Shown here one piece after another: positions 8,948 to 17,195 of a DNA stretch of 64,000 nucleotides (its first letter is position 1; each line of letters starts with the position of its first letter). The stretch is from Aliiruegeria lutimaris (lineage in GTDB: Bacteria > Pseudomonadota > Alphaproteobacteria > Rhodobacterales > Rhodobacteraceae). The notes beneath the pieces are model-generated. The model was not told the origin of the DNA and searched no databases. It worked only from the letters and a program-made list of their open reading frames with translations. The position numbers were made by a program, and so were the translations under genes. The stretch is from the NCBI RefSeq assembly GCF_900099935.1, contig NZ_FNEK01000011.1:35499-99498 (forward strand), given 5' to 3'.

Positions 8948-11045
8948 GTGGCTGGCGCGCAAGCTGAGCCTGCGACTGCGGGTCTTCCTGTTCTTCGCAC
9001 TGGTTGCATTCGGCGGGATAGCCGCGGTCTTCGCGGGCCTGTGGCTGGGCTACCGGCGCGTGCCGGAATCCGGGCTCGAAGGCGGTTTCGTCTTTGCCGG
9101 CCTCGTGTCCAGTTTCGGTGTTCTGGCAATGGTGGTCTGGGTCTGGTTCCTGTTCGACGAGAATGTCGCCAAGGCGATCCAGAAACTGGCCGGCGGGATG
9201 CGGGCCCGCGCCCATGCCGACATCGCAGAGGAGCTCGATCACCAACCGGCGCGGTACCTTGGCGACCTCGCCCCGGCAGCACAGGCGATCACCGGCTCGC
9301 TCTCTGAGACCAAGAACGCCCTCGCCGAAGCCGTGGAACGGGAAACGACCCGGCTGGCGGTCGAGAATGCCCGGCTGCAGGCCCTGTTGGCCGACGTGCC
9401 CGCCGGCGTGCTGCTGTGTACCTGCGAGCACCAGATCGTCTTCTATAACGGGCAGGCGCAGGAGATCCTGTCGGGAGAAATCTCCGCCGGCCTCCACAGG
9501 TCGCTGCTCGATTATCTGCGCGAGGGCCCGCTCCAGAATGCTTACCGGCGCCTACTGACCTCCGAAGATGCCGATGCGTCTAGCGATATCCTCTGCGCCT
9601 CCGTCCAGTCCGGCGAGGTGCTGGCCGGACGGATGCGCCTCGTGAACCTGCCGCAGCGCAGTGCGGACGAGCCGGGCTACGTGCTGACGCTGCGCGATGT
9701 CACCTCCGATTTGGCGCTGCATGCCGGGCGCGAGGAGCTGCTGGAAGAAGTCTTCGAACGGGTTCGCCGCCCCGCCGCGAACCTACAGACGGTGCTGGAT
9801 TCCGGCTCCATGGACAATGGCAACAGCCGTGCGGCCTTGCTGGGAGAGGTTGGGGCGCTGACCCATGCCATCACCGATCTGGGCGCGCGCTACGATGCGG
9901 CGCGTGGCGGCTGGTGGCCGATGGAAGACATTCGTGCCAGCGAGTTGGTGGATTCCGTCGTGGCACTGCTGGAGCGCGAGGGGATCCACCTGACCGCCGA
10001 GGCGGAACGCCTGATGCTGCGTTGCGATGCGTTTCAACTCGTCGCGCTGCTGACGCATCTTTGCGAGCGGCTGTCGACCGTGATCGGCGCCACGGCGCTC
10101 TCGCTGCGCATCGCTGAGGAGGAAGATGGCGGTGCGCTCGTCACCATCGGCTGGTTCGGGGACGTGCTGCAGGTGGGCCTTCTGGACGGGTGGTTGGACC
10201 TTCCGCTCGAGGTGGGCATGGCGAACGTGACCGGACGCACGGTGCTGTCGACCCATGCAACCGATGCCTGGCCCGAATCCGGCGCGGTGGGCAGGGCGCT
10301 GTTGCGCCTGCCGTTGCGGAAGGCCTGTCCCATCGGGGCGCCGCATGTCGGCGCACGCCGGTCTGCCGTCTATGATTTCGACCTAATGGATCGCGAGCCG
10401 AGCGGTGAACTGGCCGAGACCCCGCTGCGCGAGCTGACTTGCGTGGTGTTCGATACCGAAACGACCGGCCTGCTGCCGTCCTCCGGAGACGAGATCGTCC
10501 AGATCGCGGCTTTGCGGCTGGTCGGCGGCAAGCGGATTCCGGGCGAAAAGTTCGAGAGCCTCGTGAACCCGGAACGCCCGATCCCGGCCTCGGCGACCGA
10601 GGTGCATCACGTGACAAACGAGATGGTAGCGAAGGCTCCGGTCATCGCCGATGTCGGTCGGCGTTTCCACGCCTTCGCCCATGACGCGGTACTGGTGGCG
10701 CATAACGCGCCTTTCGACCTGGAATTCCTGCGTCGGCACGAGGCCGATATCGGCAAGCGCTTCGATCACCCGGTGCTCGATACCGTGCTGCTCTCGGCGG
10801 TGGTGTTTGGCCAGTCCGAGACACACACGCTCGACGCGCTGACCGAACGGCTCGGTATCGTCATCCCGCCCGAAGCGCGCCACACCGCCATGGGCGACAC
10901 GATCGCCACAGCCGCGGCGCTCGAGATGATGATCCCGATGCTGGAAGGGCAGGGCTATCGCACCTTCGGCGAAGTCATCACGGCGGTGCGTCGCCACAGC
11001 CGCTTGCTAAAGGATGCCAACAGCCCGGAGAAAGTGCCCGGATGA
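8940..11045 (+). CDS. membrane PAS-like sensor fused to a DEDDh 3'-5' exonuclease (PolIII epsilon-like)
   Basis: 701 residues from ATG 8940, which overlaps the response regulator stop. Two N-terminal membrane helices (about 15-35 and 50-75) are followed by a HAMP-like/coiled region, a PAS-like segment around residue 150, a degenerate kinase-like helical region (about 290-450) without a clear H-box, and a C-terminal DnaQ-type exonuclease. That domain shows all three motifs: FDTETTG (Exo I), VAHNAPFDLEFL (Exo II) and HTAMGDT (Exo III, His and Asp). Fusion of a membrane sensor to a nucleic-acid exonuclease is unusual but recurs beside SSS/DUF4212/DUF294 genes. The substrate is unknown; it may degrade RNA or a nucleotide signal rather than proofread. 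Confidence 0.9.
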   Translation: MHEWLARKLSLRLRVFLFFALVAFGGIAAVFAGLWLGYRRVPESGLEGGFVFAGLVSSFGVLAMVVWVWFLFDENVAKAIQKLAGGMRARAHADIAEELDHQPARYLGDLAPAAQAITGSLSETKNALAEAVERETTRLAVENARLQALLADVPAGVLLCTCEHQIVFYNGQAQEILSGEISAGLHRSLLDYLREGPLQNAYRRLLTSEDADASSDILCASVQSGEVLAGRMRLVNLPQRSADEPGYVLTLRDVTSDLALHAGREELLEEVFERVRRPAANLQTVLDSGSMDNGNSRAALLGEVGALTHAITDLGARYDAARGGWWPMEDIRASELVDSVVALLEREGIHLTAEAERLMLRCDAFQLVALLTHLCERLSTVIGATALSLRIAEEEDGGALVTIGWFGDVLQVGLLDGWLDLPLEVGMANVTGRTVLSTHATDAWPESGAVGRALLRLPLRKACPIGAPHVGARRSAVYDFDLMDREPSGELAETPLRELTCVVFDTETTGLLPSSGDEIVQIAALRLVGGKRIPGEKFESLVNPERPIPASATEVHHVTNEMVAKAPVIADVGRRFHAFAHDAVLVAHNAPFDLEFLRRHEADIGKRFDHPVLDTVLLSAVVFGQSETHTLDALTERLGIVIPPEARHTAMGDTIATAAALEMMIPMLEGQGYRTFGEVITAVRRHSRLLKDANSPEKVPG

Positions 11046-11051
11046 TCCGCC

Positions 11052-11585
11052 TCAGATGCGCATCAACGTGCCGAAGATCCTGTCGCGATGCTCTTCGAGA
11101 TATATGCGCAGCCAGGGCGTGAACCGCTCGGGCCGGCGCGCCACCTCGGCGGTCAGGTCATAGAAGCCGACCCATTCGACCTGTGCCACCTCGGCCGGGT
11201 TGGGCGTGACCTTCATCTTGGTCTGGGCGGTGGCCATGAAGATATCGACCACCTCGTGCTCGATCATTCCGTTGCCGACATCCGCCCGGTATTCGACCCG
11301 GTCGCGATGTGCGGGCCAGAGCCCGACAATTCCAAGCTCCTCGCGCAGCCGGCGCACCGCACAATCCGCCGCCGGTTCGTTCCAGCGTGGGTGGGTGCAA
11401 CAGGTGTTCGCCCACAGGCCGCCCGAATGATACTTGTGATGGGCGCGGCGCTGCAGCAGCACGTTCTGGCCATCCATCACGAACACCGATACCGCCTTGT
11501 GGCGCAGCCCCTTGCGGTGCACCTCAAGCTTTTCGACCGGTTGCAGGGTTCCATCGACCCATGCGGGAATCAATTCGTCGGTCAT
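11052..11585 (-). CDS. idi: isopentenyl-diphosphate delta-isomerase, type I
   Basis: Interconverts IPP and DMAPP for isoprenoid, quinone and carotenoid synthesis. 177 residues, normal for type I Idi. Visible are the catalytic Cys in NTCCTHP, the Nudix-like metal site in RRLREELG, and the catalytic Glu in IEHEVVD. In purple non-sulfur bacteria idi is often near photosynthesis genes; no such genes are seen here. It is transcribed towards the exonuclease gene with a 6-nt gap between stops. Confidence 0.95.
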   Translation of the reverse strand: MTDELIPAWVDGTLQPVEKLEVHRKGLRHKAVSVFVMDGQNVLLQRRAHHKYHSGGLWANTCCTHPRWNEPAADCAVRRLREELGIVGLWPAHRDRVEYRADVGNGMIEHEVVDIFMATAQTKMKVTPNPAEVAQVEWVGFYDLTAEVARRPERFTPWLRIYLEEHRDRIFGTLMRI

Positions 11586-11961
11586 CGACTTTTCGTCCGG
11601 GAGTGGCCCTGGCGACCCCGTGGCGGCTGAAAGGTTTTAGGCGGAGTGCCCGCGCTGCAACGCGGGCAGGTTCGCCTCCGATGTAAGCGCCGATCGAAAA
11701 ACACTTCACCTCGACAAGGTGCCACAGGGGAAGTTTGCCTATGAAATTGGCCCTGAAATGCCGGTTTGGTGTGGTTGGACGAGGCAAATACCCCCAGGAA
11801 AACGATTTCGTGACCTGTCCTGTGGTTTGTCTGCGTCGATTTGCCCAATCTGTAGGCTGAAGGGAAATCGCCCCCGGGTGGAGCGGAAACCACCGAGATC
11901 GCTTAACAAACCGATCTCTCTGCCTATAGGCTGTCAGCTATATAAAATCAGGGAGCCGACC
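11586..11961. other. intergenic region between idi and the ABC binding-protein gene
   Basis: 376 bp without a supported gene. It should contain divergent promoters for idi (-) and the binding-protein gene (+). An AT-rich patch CTATATAAAATCA lies just before the second start (11938-11950), close to its ribosome-binding site; I could not pair it with a -35 element. Confidence 0.3.
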
Positions 11962-13434
11962 ATGTTTACCCGCCACTTTCTCGGCACGGCCGTTCTGGCG
12001 CTTGCAGCCAGCGGAGCCCTTGCCGCGCAGGATCATATCACCATCGGTATGGCGCTGGAGCCGCCCAATCTCGATCCGACAGGAGGGGCCGCAGCGGCCA
12101 TCGACGAGGTGGTCTATGCAAATATCTTCGAGGGGCTGACGCGTTTCGCCCCCGATGGCGCCATTGTGCCGGGGCTGGCGGAAAGCTGGGACGTGTCCGG
12201 GGAGGGTGCGGTCTATACCTTCCATCTTCGCGATGGCGTGAGCTTCCATGACGGCTCGAAAATGGATGGCGAGGATGTCGTCTTCTCGCTGGAGCGTGCC
12301 CGCACCGAGGACAGCACCAACGCGCAGAAGGCGCTTTTTGCCGGGATCGAAACGGTCGAACTCGTTGATCCGCTGACCGTCAAGGTGACACTCGCCAACC
12401 CGGATGGCGCCTTCCCGTTCAAGATGGCCTGGGGCGACGCGGTCATTCTCGCGCCCGAAACCGCCGAACAGGCGGCGACGGCACCCGTGGGAACCGGTCC
12501 TTTCGCCTTCGACAACTGGACCCAAGGCGATTCCGTCGATATCGCCCGCTATGACGGCTACTGGGGCGCGGCCCCGGCGCTCGCCAGCGCCACGTTCAAG
12601 TTCATCTCGGACCCGAACGCGGCCTTTGCCGCGATGATGGCCGGCGATGTCGATGCTTTCCCGAACTTCCCGGCGCCGGAAACGCTGATGCAGTTCGAAG
12701 CCAACCCGATGTTCAAGGTGATCGTGGGATCGACCGAGGGCGAGACCATCCTGTCGATCAACAACAAGTCCGGCCCCCTGGCCGATGTGAAAGTGCGCAA
12801 GGCCATTGCCCATGCCATCAACCGTCAGGAGATCATAGACGGAGCCATGCATGGCTACGGCACCCCGATCGGCACCCATTTCGCGCCGCATAACCCCGAC
12901 TACCTCGATCTGACCGGGCAGTCCGCTTATGATCCCGCGATGGCCAAGAGATTGCTGGAAGAGGCCGGCCAGGCGGATCTGAAACTGCGTCTGGCCCTGC
13001 CGCCCCCCGCCTATGCCCGCCGCGGTGGCGAGATCGTCGCCGCACAGTTGCGCAAGGTTGGAGTCCAGACCGAGATCTCGAACCTGGAATGGGCGCAATG
13101 GCTGGAGCAGGTCTTCAAGGGCAAGGATTTCGACCTGACCATCGTCAGCCATACCGAGCCTGCCGATATCAACATCTATGCCCGGCCGGATTACTACTTC
13201 CAGTATGACAATCCCGAGTTCCAGGCATTGATGGTGGAGCTGGAAAAGACCGCCGAACCTGCCCGGCGCACCGAGATCCTGCACGCTGCGCAGAAGATGA
13301 TCGCCGATGACTACGTGAATGGCTACCTGTTCCAGCTGGCAAAGACCGGTGTGGCCAACAGCAAGATCGAGGGGCTTTGGGAGAACGCACCAACCCAGGC
13401 GAATGACCTGACCGGGGTCCGTTGGATCGACTAA
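11962..13434 (+). CDS. oligopeptide/dipeptide-type ABC transporter substrate-binding protein
   Basis: 490 residues from ATG 11962, preceded by GGGAG. A Sec signal peptide of about 21 residues (MFTRHFLG...ALAASGALA-AQ) is followed by a family 5 extracellular solute-binding protein (SBP_bac_5): early motif EPPNLDPTGG and the diagnostic GLAESWDVSGEG...TFHLRDGVSFHDG. The protein would act in the periplasm. No permease genes follow directly; a matching DppBCDF-type operon without its own binding protein lies at 17196-20520 on the opposite strand, so the two probably form one importer. The ligand cannot be read from sequence; peptides, opines or creatine-like guanidino compounds are possible. Confidence 0.93.
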   Translation: MFTRHFLGTAVLALAASGALAAQDHITIGMALEPPNLDPTGGAAAAIDEVVYANIFEGLTRFAPDGAIVPGLAESWDVSGEGAVYTFHLRDGVSFHDGSKMDGEDVVFSLERARTEDSTNAQKALFAGIETVELVDPLTVKVTLANPDGAFPFKMAWGDAVILAPETAEQAATAPVGTGPFAFDNWTQGDSVDIARYDGYWGAAPALASATFKFISDPNAAFAAMMAGDVDAFPNFPAPETLMQFEANPMFKVIVGSTEGETILSINNKSGPLADVKVRKAIAHAINRQEIIDGAMHGYGTPIGTHFAPHNPDYLDLTGQSAYDPAMAKRLLEEAGQADLKLRLALPPPAYARRGGEIVAAQLRKVGVQTEISNLEWAQWLEQVFKGKDFDLTIVSHTEPADINIYARPDYYFQYDNPEFQALMVELEKTAEPARRTEILHAAQKMIADDYVNGYLFQLAKTGVANSKIEGLWENAPTQANDLTGVRWID

Positions 13435-13497
13435 GCAAGCGTGGTCTTTGGCTTCTGCCCGGACGGTTCAGGCCAAAGTCAGGTTCTGGCTTGTACG

Positions 13498-13622
13498 GGG
13501 AATTGGGGGCGCTGCCCCCAAACCCCCGGGATATTGAAGGTCAGAAGAAAATGGGGCCGGACTTTCATCTTCTTCTGACCGGAAATATCCCCGCCGGAGG
13601 CACGATCCAAAGGATCGTTTCC
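13498..13622. repeat. hairpin repeat element, copy A
   Basis: A composite element downstream of the binding-protein gene. First comes a G/C hairpin TGGGGGC-GCT-GCCCCCA (13504-13520), then a long hairpin with arms GGGATATT..GGTCAGAAGAA (13528-13549) and TTCTTCTGACC..AATATCCC (13570-13591), then a tail at 13592-13619 that matches copy B at 20701-20728 in 27 of 28 bases and contains CGATCC-AAA-GGATCG. Such elements are scattered intergenic repeats in Roseobacter-type genomes and may act as terminators. Confidence 0.7.
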
Positions 13623-13729
13623 GCAGTCCCGGACGGTACGGTTTCCGGCAATCCTGAATTATTGCCCATGCAAGAAAAGTTCGTCGCTTTTCCAAGGATC
13701 CGCGACCCGAGCCCGTCTCACCCCGTGAC

Positions 13730-14269
13730 ATGCGCATGACAACCGATGACGAAGCCTTGGCCCGCGCTGCGGCAAGTGGCGACCGAGACGCCTTCGCGGC
13801 GCTCGTGAACCGGCATTACGACCGGCTTTTTGCCTTTGCCTTCCGTCTGACCGGCGCCCATGCCGAGGCGGAGGATCTGACGCAGGATATCTGTGTGGCG
13901 CTGCCCGCCAAGCTGAAATCCTTTCGTGCCGAGGCGCGTTTCACGACCTGGCTCTACCGGGTCGCGGTGAATGCTGCCCATGACCGCCGTCGCCGCGCCG
14001 CCACCCATGCTCGGGCCGCCGATGGCTGGGGTGACTGGGAGACCGCACGCCGCGCCGCCGATGCGGAAACGCAGCAGGCCGTTGGCTGGCTGGAGCAGGC
14101 GATGGACCGACTCAAGCCGGAGTTGCGCGACACCGCTGTATTGATCCTGGCAGAAGAACTGACACAGGCAGAGGCAGCCAGTGTTCTCGGCCTGTCCGAG
14201 GGAACCATCGCGTGGCGCATGTCGGAAGTGAAGAAAGCCCTGCGTGCGATCGCGGAGGAAGAGCAATGA
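13730..14269 (+). CDS. ECF-type RNA polymerase sigma factor
   Basis: 179 residues with sigma region 2 (residues about 20-90; HYDRLFAFAFRLTGAHAEAEDLTQDICV and FTTWLYRVAVNAAHDRRRR) and region 4 (about 120-175; EASVLGLSEGTIAWRMSEVKKAL). A second ATG at 13736 is equally possible. Its TGA overlaps the ATG of the following vWA gene (ATGA), so the pair is translationally coupled; the vWA protein, with a membrane segment near its N-terminus, is the natural candidate for its regulator. Target promoters are unknown. Confidence 0.92.
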   Translation: MRMTTDDEALARAAASGDRDAFAALVNRHYDRLFAFAFRLTGAHAEAEDLTQDICVALPAKLKSFRAEARFTTWLYRVAVNAAHDRRRRAATHARAADGWGDWETARRAADAETQQAVGWLEQAMDRLKPELRDTAVLILAEELTQAEAASVLGLSEGTIAWRMSEVKKALRAIAEEEQ

Positions 14270-16242
14270 CAGATGATCTCGAACGGCTCCGCGCCGCCCT
14301 GAAAACCGCCCCGCCGGCCGCTGATGCGAGCCGCAAGGCGGCGGATATTTCCGCCGCCATGGCCGCTTTCGACCAGGAAACCGAAAATCCCCTCCAAGGA
14401 TCGCCCGCCGAGCCGCGTCCATCCAACAGCCGCCCCATGATGGGGCGCCTGATTGATGGAGGAATTTCGATGATCCATGCCCTGACCAGCCGCGCCGGCC
14501 TCGCCGCCACCACCGGGCTTGTTACCGCCGGCCTCGCCGTCCTGATCGTTCTGCCGCAGGATATCGGTTTCGGGCCAAATCCCGATGACGCATTTCCCGA
14601 AACTCGCAACGAGAGCGCTGACATGACCGTTGCGACCGTGGCGTCCGACGCACCGGTCGAACGCGACCTGGCCGAGGCTGTTGAACCGATGCTGGAACTG
14701 GCCAGCCCGTCCCCGGCCGCGCCGCTCGTGCGACAGGCGGCTCGCGCCAAGATGGCGCCAGCCGCAGGCGTCGCATTGGACAGCATGGCTTTGTCCGATG
14801 CCCCGATGGCCTTCGGCCGGGCGCCGCAGGCCGAACTGGCAACCGAAGAATTCGCCAACGATGAGGCCGCCGGTGTGACTGCCGTGACGGATCAGCCCGT
14901 CTCGACCTTCTCGGTGGATGTCGATACCGCCTCCTGGTCTGTTCTCCGTTCTTCGTTGATGAACGGGTATCTGCCGCCTTCCGATGCAATCCGCATCGAG
15001 GAAATGGTGAATTACTTCCCCTATGCCTATCCGGCCCCCAAGCCGGGCGGGGATCCGTTCGAACCGACCGTGAACCTGAGCCAGACACCCTGGAACCCGA
15101 ACACGCAGATCCTGCATATCGCGCTACAAGGCGAGATGCCGGCCGTTCAGGACCGCCCGCCGCTCAATCTCGTCTTTCTCATCGACACCTCGGGTTCGAT
15201 GCAGGACGCGAACAAGCTGCCGCTTCTGAAACAATCCCTGCGGCTGATGCTGGGAGAGCTGCGCCCCGAGGACGAGGTCGCCATGGTCGCCTATGCCGGC
15301 AGCGCCGGGCTGGTGCTGGAGCCGACACCGGCCGGTGAGGCCAGCAAGATCCTCGCCGCGCTGGACCGGTTGGAGGCTGGCGGATCGACTGCCGGGCAGG
15401 AAGGGCTGGAGCAAGCCTATGCCATCGCTGCCGACATGGCGGGCGAGGGCGAGTTGTCCCGTATCCTTTTGGCCACCGATGGCGATTTCAATGTCGGTAT
15501 CCACGATCCGGACGCGCTCGAAGATTTCATCGCCGCGAAACGCGAAACCGGCGCCTATCTGTCGGTGCTTGGCTTTGGGCGTGGGAACCTGGACGATGCG
15601 ACCATGCAGGCGCTGGCACAGGCCGGTAACGGGCAGGCCGCCCATATCGACACGATCGCCGAGGCGCAGAAGGTGCTGGTGGACCAACTTACCGGCCAGC
15701 TCTTCCCCATCGCGCAGGACGTGAAGGTGCAGGTGGAATTCAACCCGGCCGTGGTGGCCGAGTACCGCCTGATCGGCTACGAGACCCGCGCGCTGCGCCG
15801 CGAGGATTTCGCCAATGACAAGGTGGATGCCGGCGAGATCGGTGCCGGCCACCAGGTGACCGCGCTTTACGAGGTCACGCCGGTTGGCTCTCCCGCGGTG
15901 CTGAACGAGCCGTTGCGCTACCAACCGGGTGCCGGCACGCGCGAAGCGAGCGATGAGCTTGGCTTCCTGCGGCTGCGCTACAAGGCGCCGGGCGAAAGCG
16001 AGAGCCACCTGATCGAGACGGCGATTCCCGCAGGTGTCTCGGAGGCGTCGGTCGAAACCCGCTTTGCCTCCGCCATTGCCGGGTTCGGGCAACTCCTGCG
16101 CGGTTCCGTCTATACCGGCGAGTGGAACTATGCCGATGCCATCGCATTGGCAAACAGCGCCCGTGGCGAAGACGCCTTCGGCTACCGCGCCGAGGCCGTC
16201 CGTCTCATGCGCCTTGCCGAGACGCTCGCGGCGCCACGCTGA
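14266..16242 (+). CDS. von Willebrand factor A domain protein (YfbK-like)
   Basis: 658 residues. A short cytoplasmic N-terminus (about 1-65) precedes one membrane helix (about 72-92), an Ala/Pro-rich linker, a vWF_N-type segment (SVDVDTASWSVLRSSLMNG), a vWA domain with a MIDAS motif DTSGS (about residue 306) and ATDGDFN, and a C-terminal DUF3520-like domain. The topology places the vWA part in the periplasm. Pairing with an ECF sigma factor through an ATGA overlap is common for this family and suggests that the cytoplasmic tail controls the sigma factor; this is inferred. The 3' end overlaps the convergent DMT transporter gene by 38 bp. Confidence 0.9.
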   Translation: MTDDLERLRAALKTAPPAADASRKAADISAAMAAFDQETENPLQGSPAEPRPSNSRPMMGRLIDGGISMIHALTSRAGLAATTGLVTAGLAVLIVLPQDIGFGPNPDDAFPETRNESADMTVATVASDAPVERDLAEAVEPMLELASPSPAAPLVRQAARAKMAPAAGVALDSMALSDAPMAFGRAPQAELATEEFANDEAAGVTAVTDQPVSTFSVDVDTASWSVLRSSLMNGYLPPSDAIRIEEMVNYFPYAYPAPKPGGDPFEPTVNLSQTPWNPNTQILHIALQGEMPAVQDRPPLNLVFLIDTSGSMQDANKLPLLKQSLRLMLGELRPEDEVAMVAYAGSAGLVLEPTPAGEASKILAALDRLEAGGSTAGQEGLEQAYAIAADMAGEGELSRILLATDGDFNVGIHDPDALEDFIAAKRETGAYLSVLGFGRGNLDDATMQALAQAGNGQAAHIDTIAEAQKVLVDQLTGQLFPIAQDVKVQVEFNPAVVAEYRLIGYETRALRREDFANDKVDAGEIGAGHQVTALYEVTPVGSPAVLNEPLRYQPGAGTREASDELGFLRLRYKAPGESESHLIETAIPAGVSEASVETRFASAIAGFGQLLRGSVYTGEWNYADAIALANSARGEDAFGYRAEAVRLMRLAETLAAPR

Positions 16243-17092
16243 CCATCAGGGCAGCCAGCGCGATCGCCGTCACCCCGGCCAGCCCCAGCGGGCCGGGGAA
16301 AGTGGCAAAAAGCAGGATGTCGAAACCGAGCGCCCACGCCATGCCGGTGAAATCGAAGGCCGCCAACGCGGCGACGGAGGCCCGCGCCGTGGCCTCCGTT
16401 GCCGCGATATGGGCCAGCCCGCCCAACAGACCGGCGCCGATCAAGCCGACCAGCAGGGCGCCCTCGACCGGCACCCAGCCGAAAGGCGCGGTCGCCAGCC
16501 CGACCAGCGTTCCTGTCACCGCAAAGGTCAGGGCGATGGACGCTGGCGCCTCGGTCTTCGTCATTGCCTTGATATGAACCCGGACGAAACTCGTCGTCAG
16601 CGCGAAGGCGAGCCCGGCGGCAATTCCCCACAACGCTTCCGTTCCCGGCATCTCCAGCGCTTCCCAAAGCATCGCCAACACACCTGCAAAGCCCAACCCG
16701 ACGGCCATCACGAAACGCGGTGCGATCCGTTCGCCCAGGGTCCACGCCGCCAACGGCAGCGACAGAACTGGCGCCAGGAACCCGAGCGCGGTCGCATTTG
16801 CCACCGGCAACCAGGCCAGCGAGAGGAACGACAGCGCCATGGAAATCACGCCCAGAAGCCCGCGTGTGAAATGCAGACCCAGGCGGTGCGGTATCAGCTC
16901 TCCCGGGAAATTCCCGCGCAGGGCCACGTAGGACATGATCGGAATGAGCGCGAACGCCGAGCGACAGAAGATGATCTGCCCCACGGGCACCGACTCGGCC
17001 AGCGCATGCACCAGCGCCGACATGGCCGTGATCAGGAAAGCGGCCAACAATCGGAGCGCGACACCTGGTGCAAGATGGACGGGAGCGGACAT
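16205..17092 (-). CDS. EamA/DMT-family transporter
   Basis: 295 residues with ten predicted membrane helices in two EamA repeats, the normal size of a drug/metabolite transporter. The helix starting FLITAMSALVHALAE and the motif QIIFCRSAFALIPI are typical of S-adenosylmethionine-transporter-like and RhtA-like members. Substrate unknown. It lies 104 nt downstream of the ABC ATPase gene on the same strand and may be the last gene of that operon, but the gap leaves room for its own promoter. No good ribosome-binding site is visible at this start. Confidence 0.9.
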   Translation of the reverse strand: MSAPVHLAPGVALRLLAAFLITAMSALVHALAESVPVGQIIFCRSAFALIPIMSYVALRGNFPGELIPHRLGLHFTRGLLGVISMALSFLSLAWLPVANATALGFLAPVLSLPLAAWTLGERIAPRFVMAVGLGFAGVLAMLWEALEMPGTEALWGIAAGLAFALTTSFVRVHIKAMTKTEAPASIALTFAVTGTLVGLATAPFGWVPVEGALLVGLIGAGLLGGLAHIAATEATARASVAALAAFDFTGMAWALGFDILLFATFPGPLGLAGVTAIALAALMVSVAPRASRQGA

Positions 17093-17195
17093 GGCGCAGC
17101 GTTATCGCAAACAAGTTTGACGGGAAAGCTGCCAATCCGCCGCGAAGCGGCGCCACCGCCGCTCGGCCTTCGGCCGGCGGCACGCCCCCCTGCGC

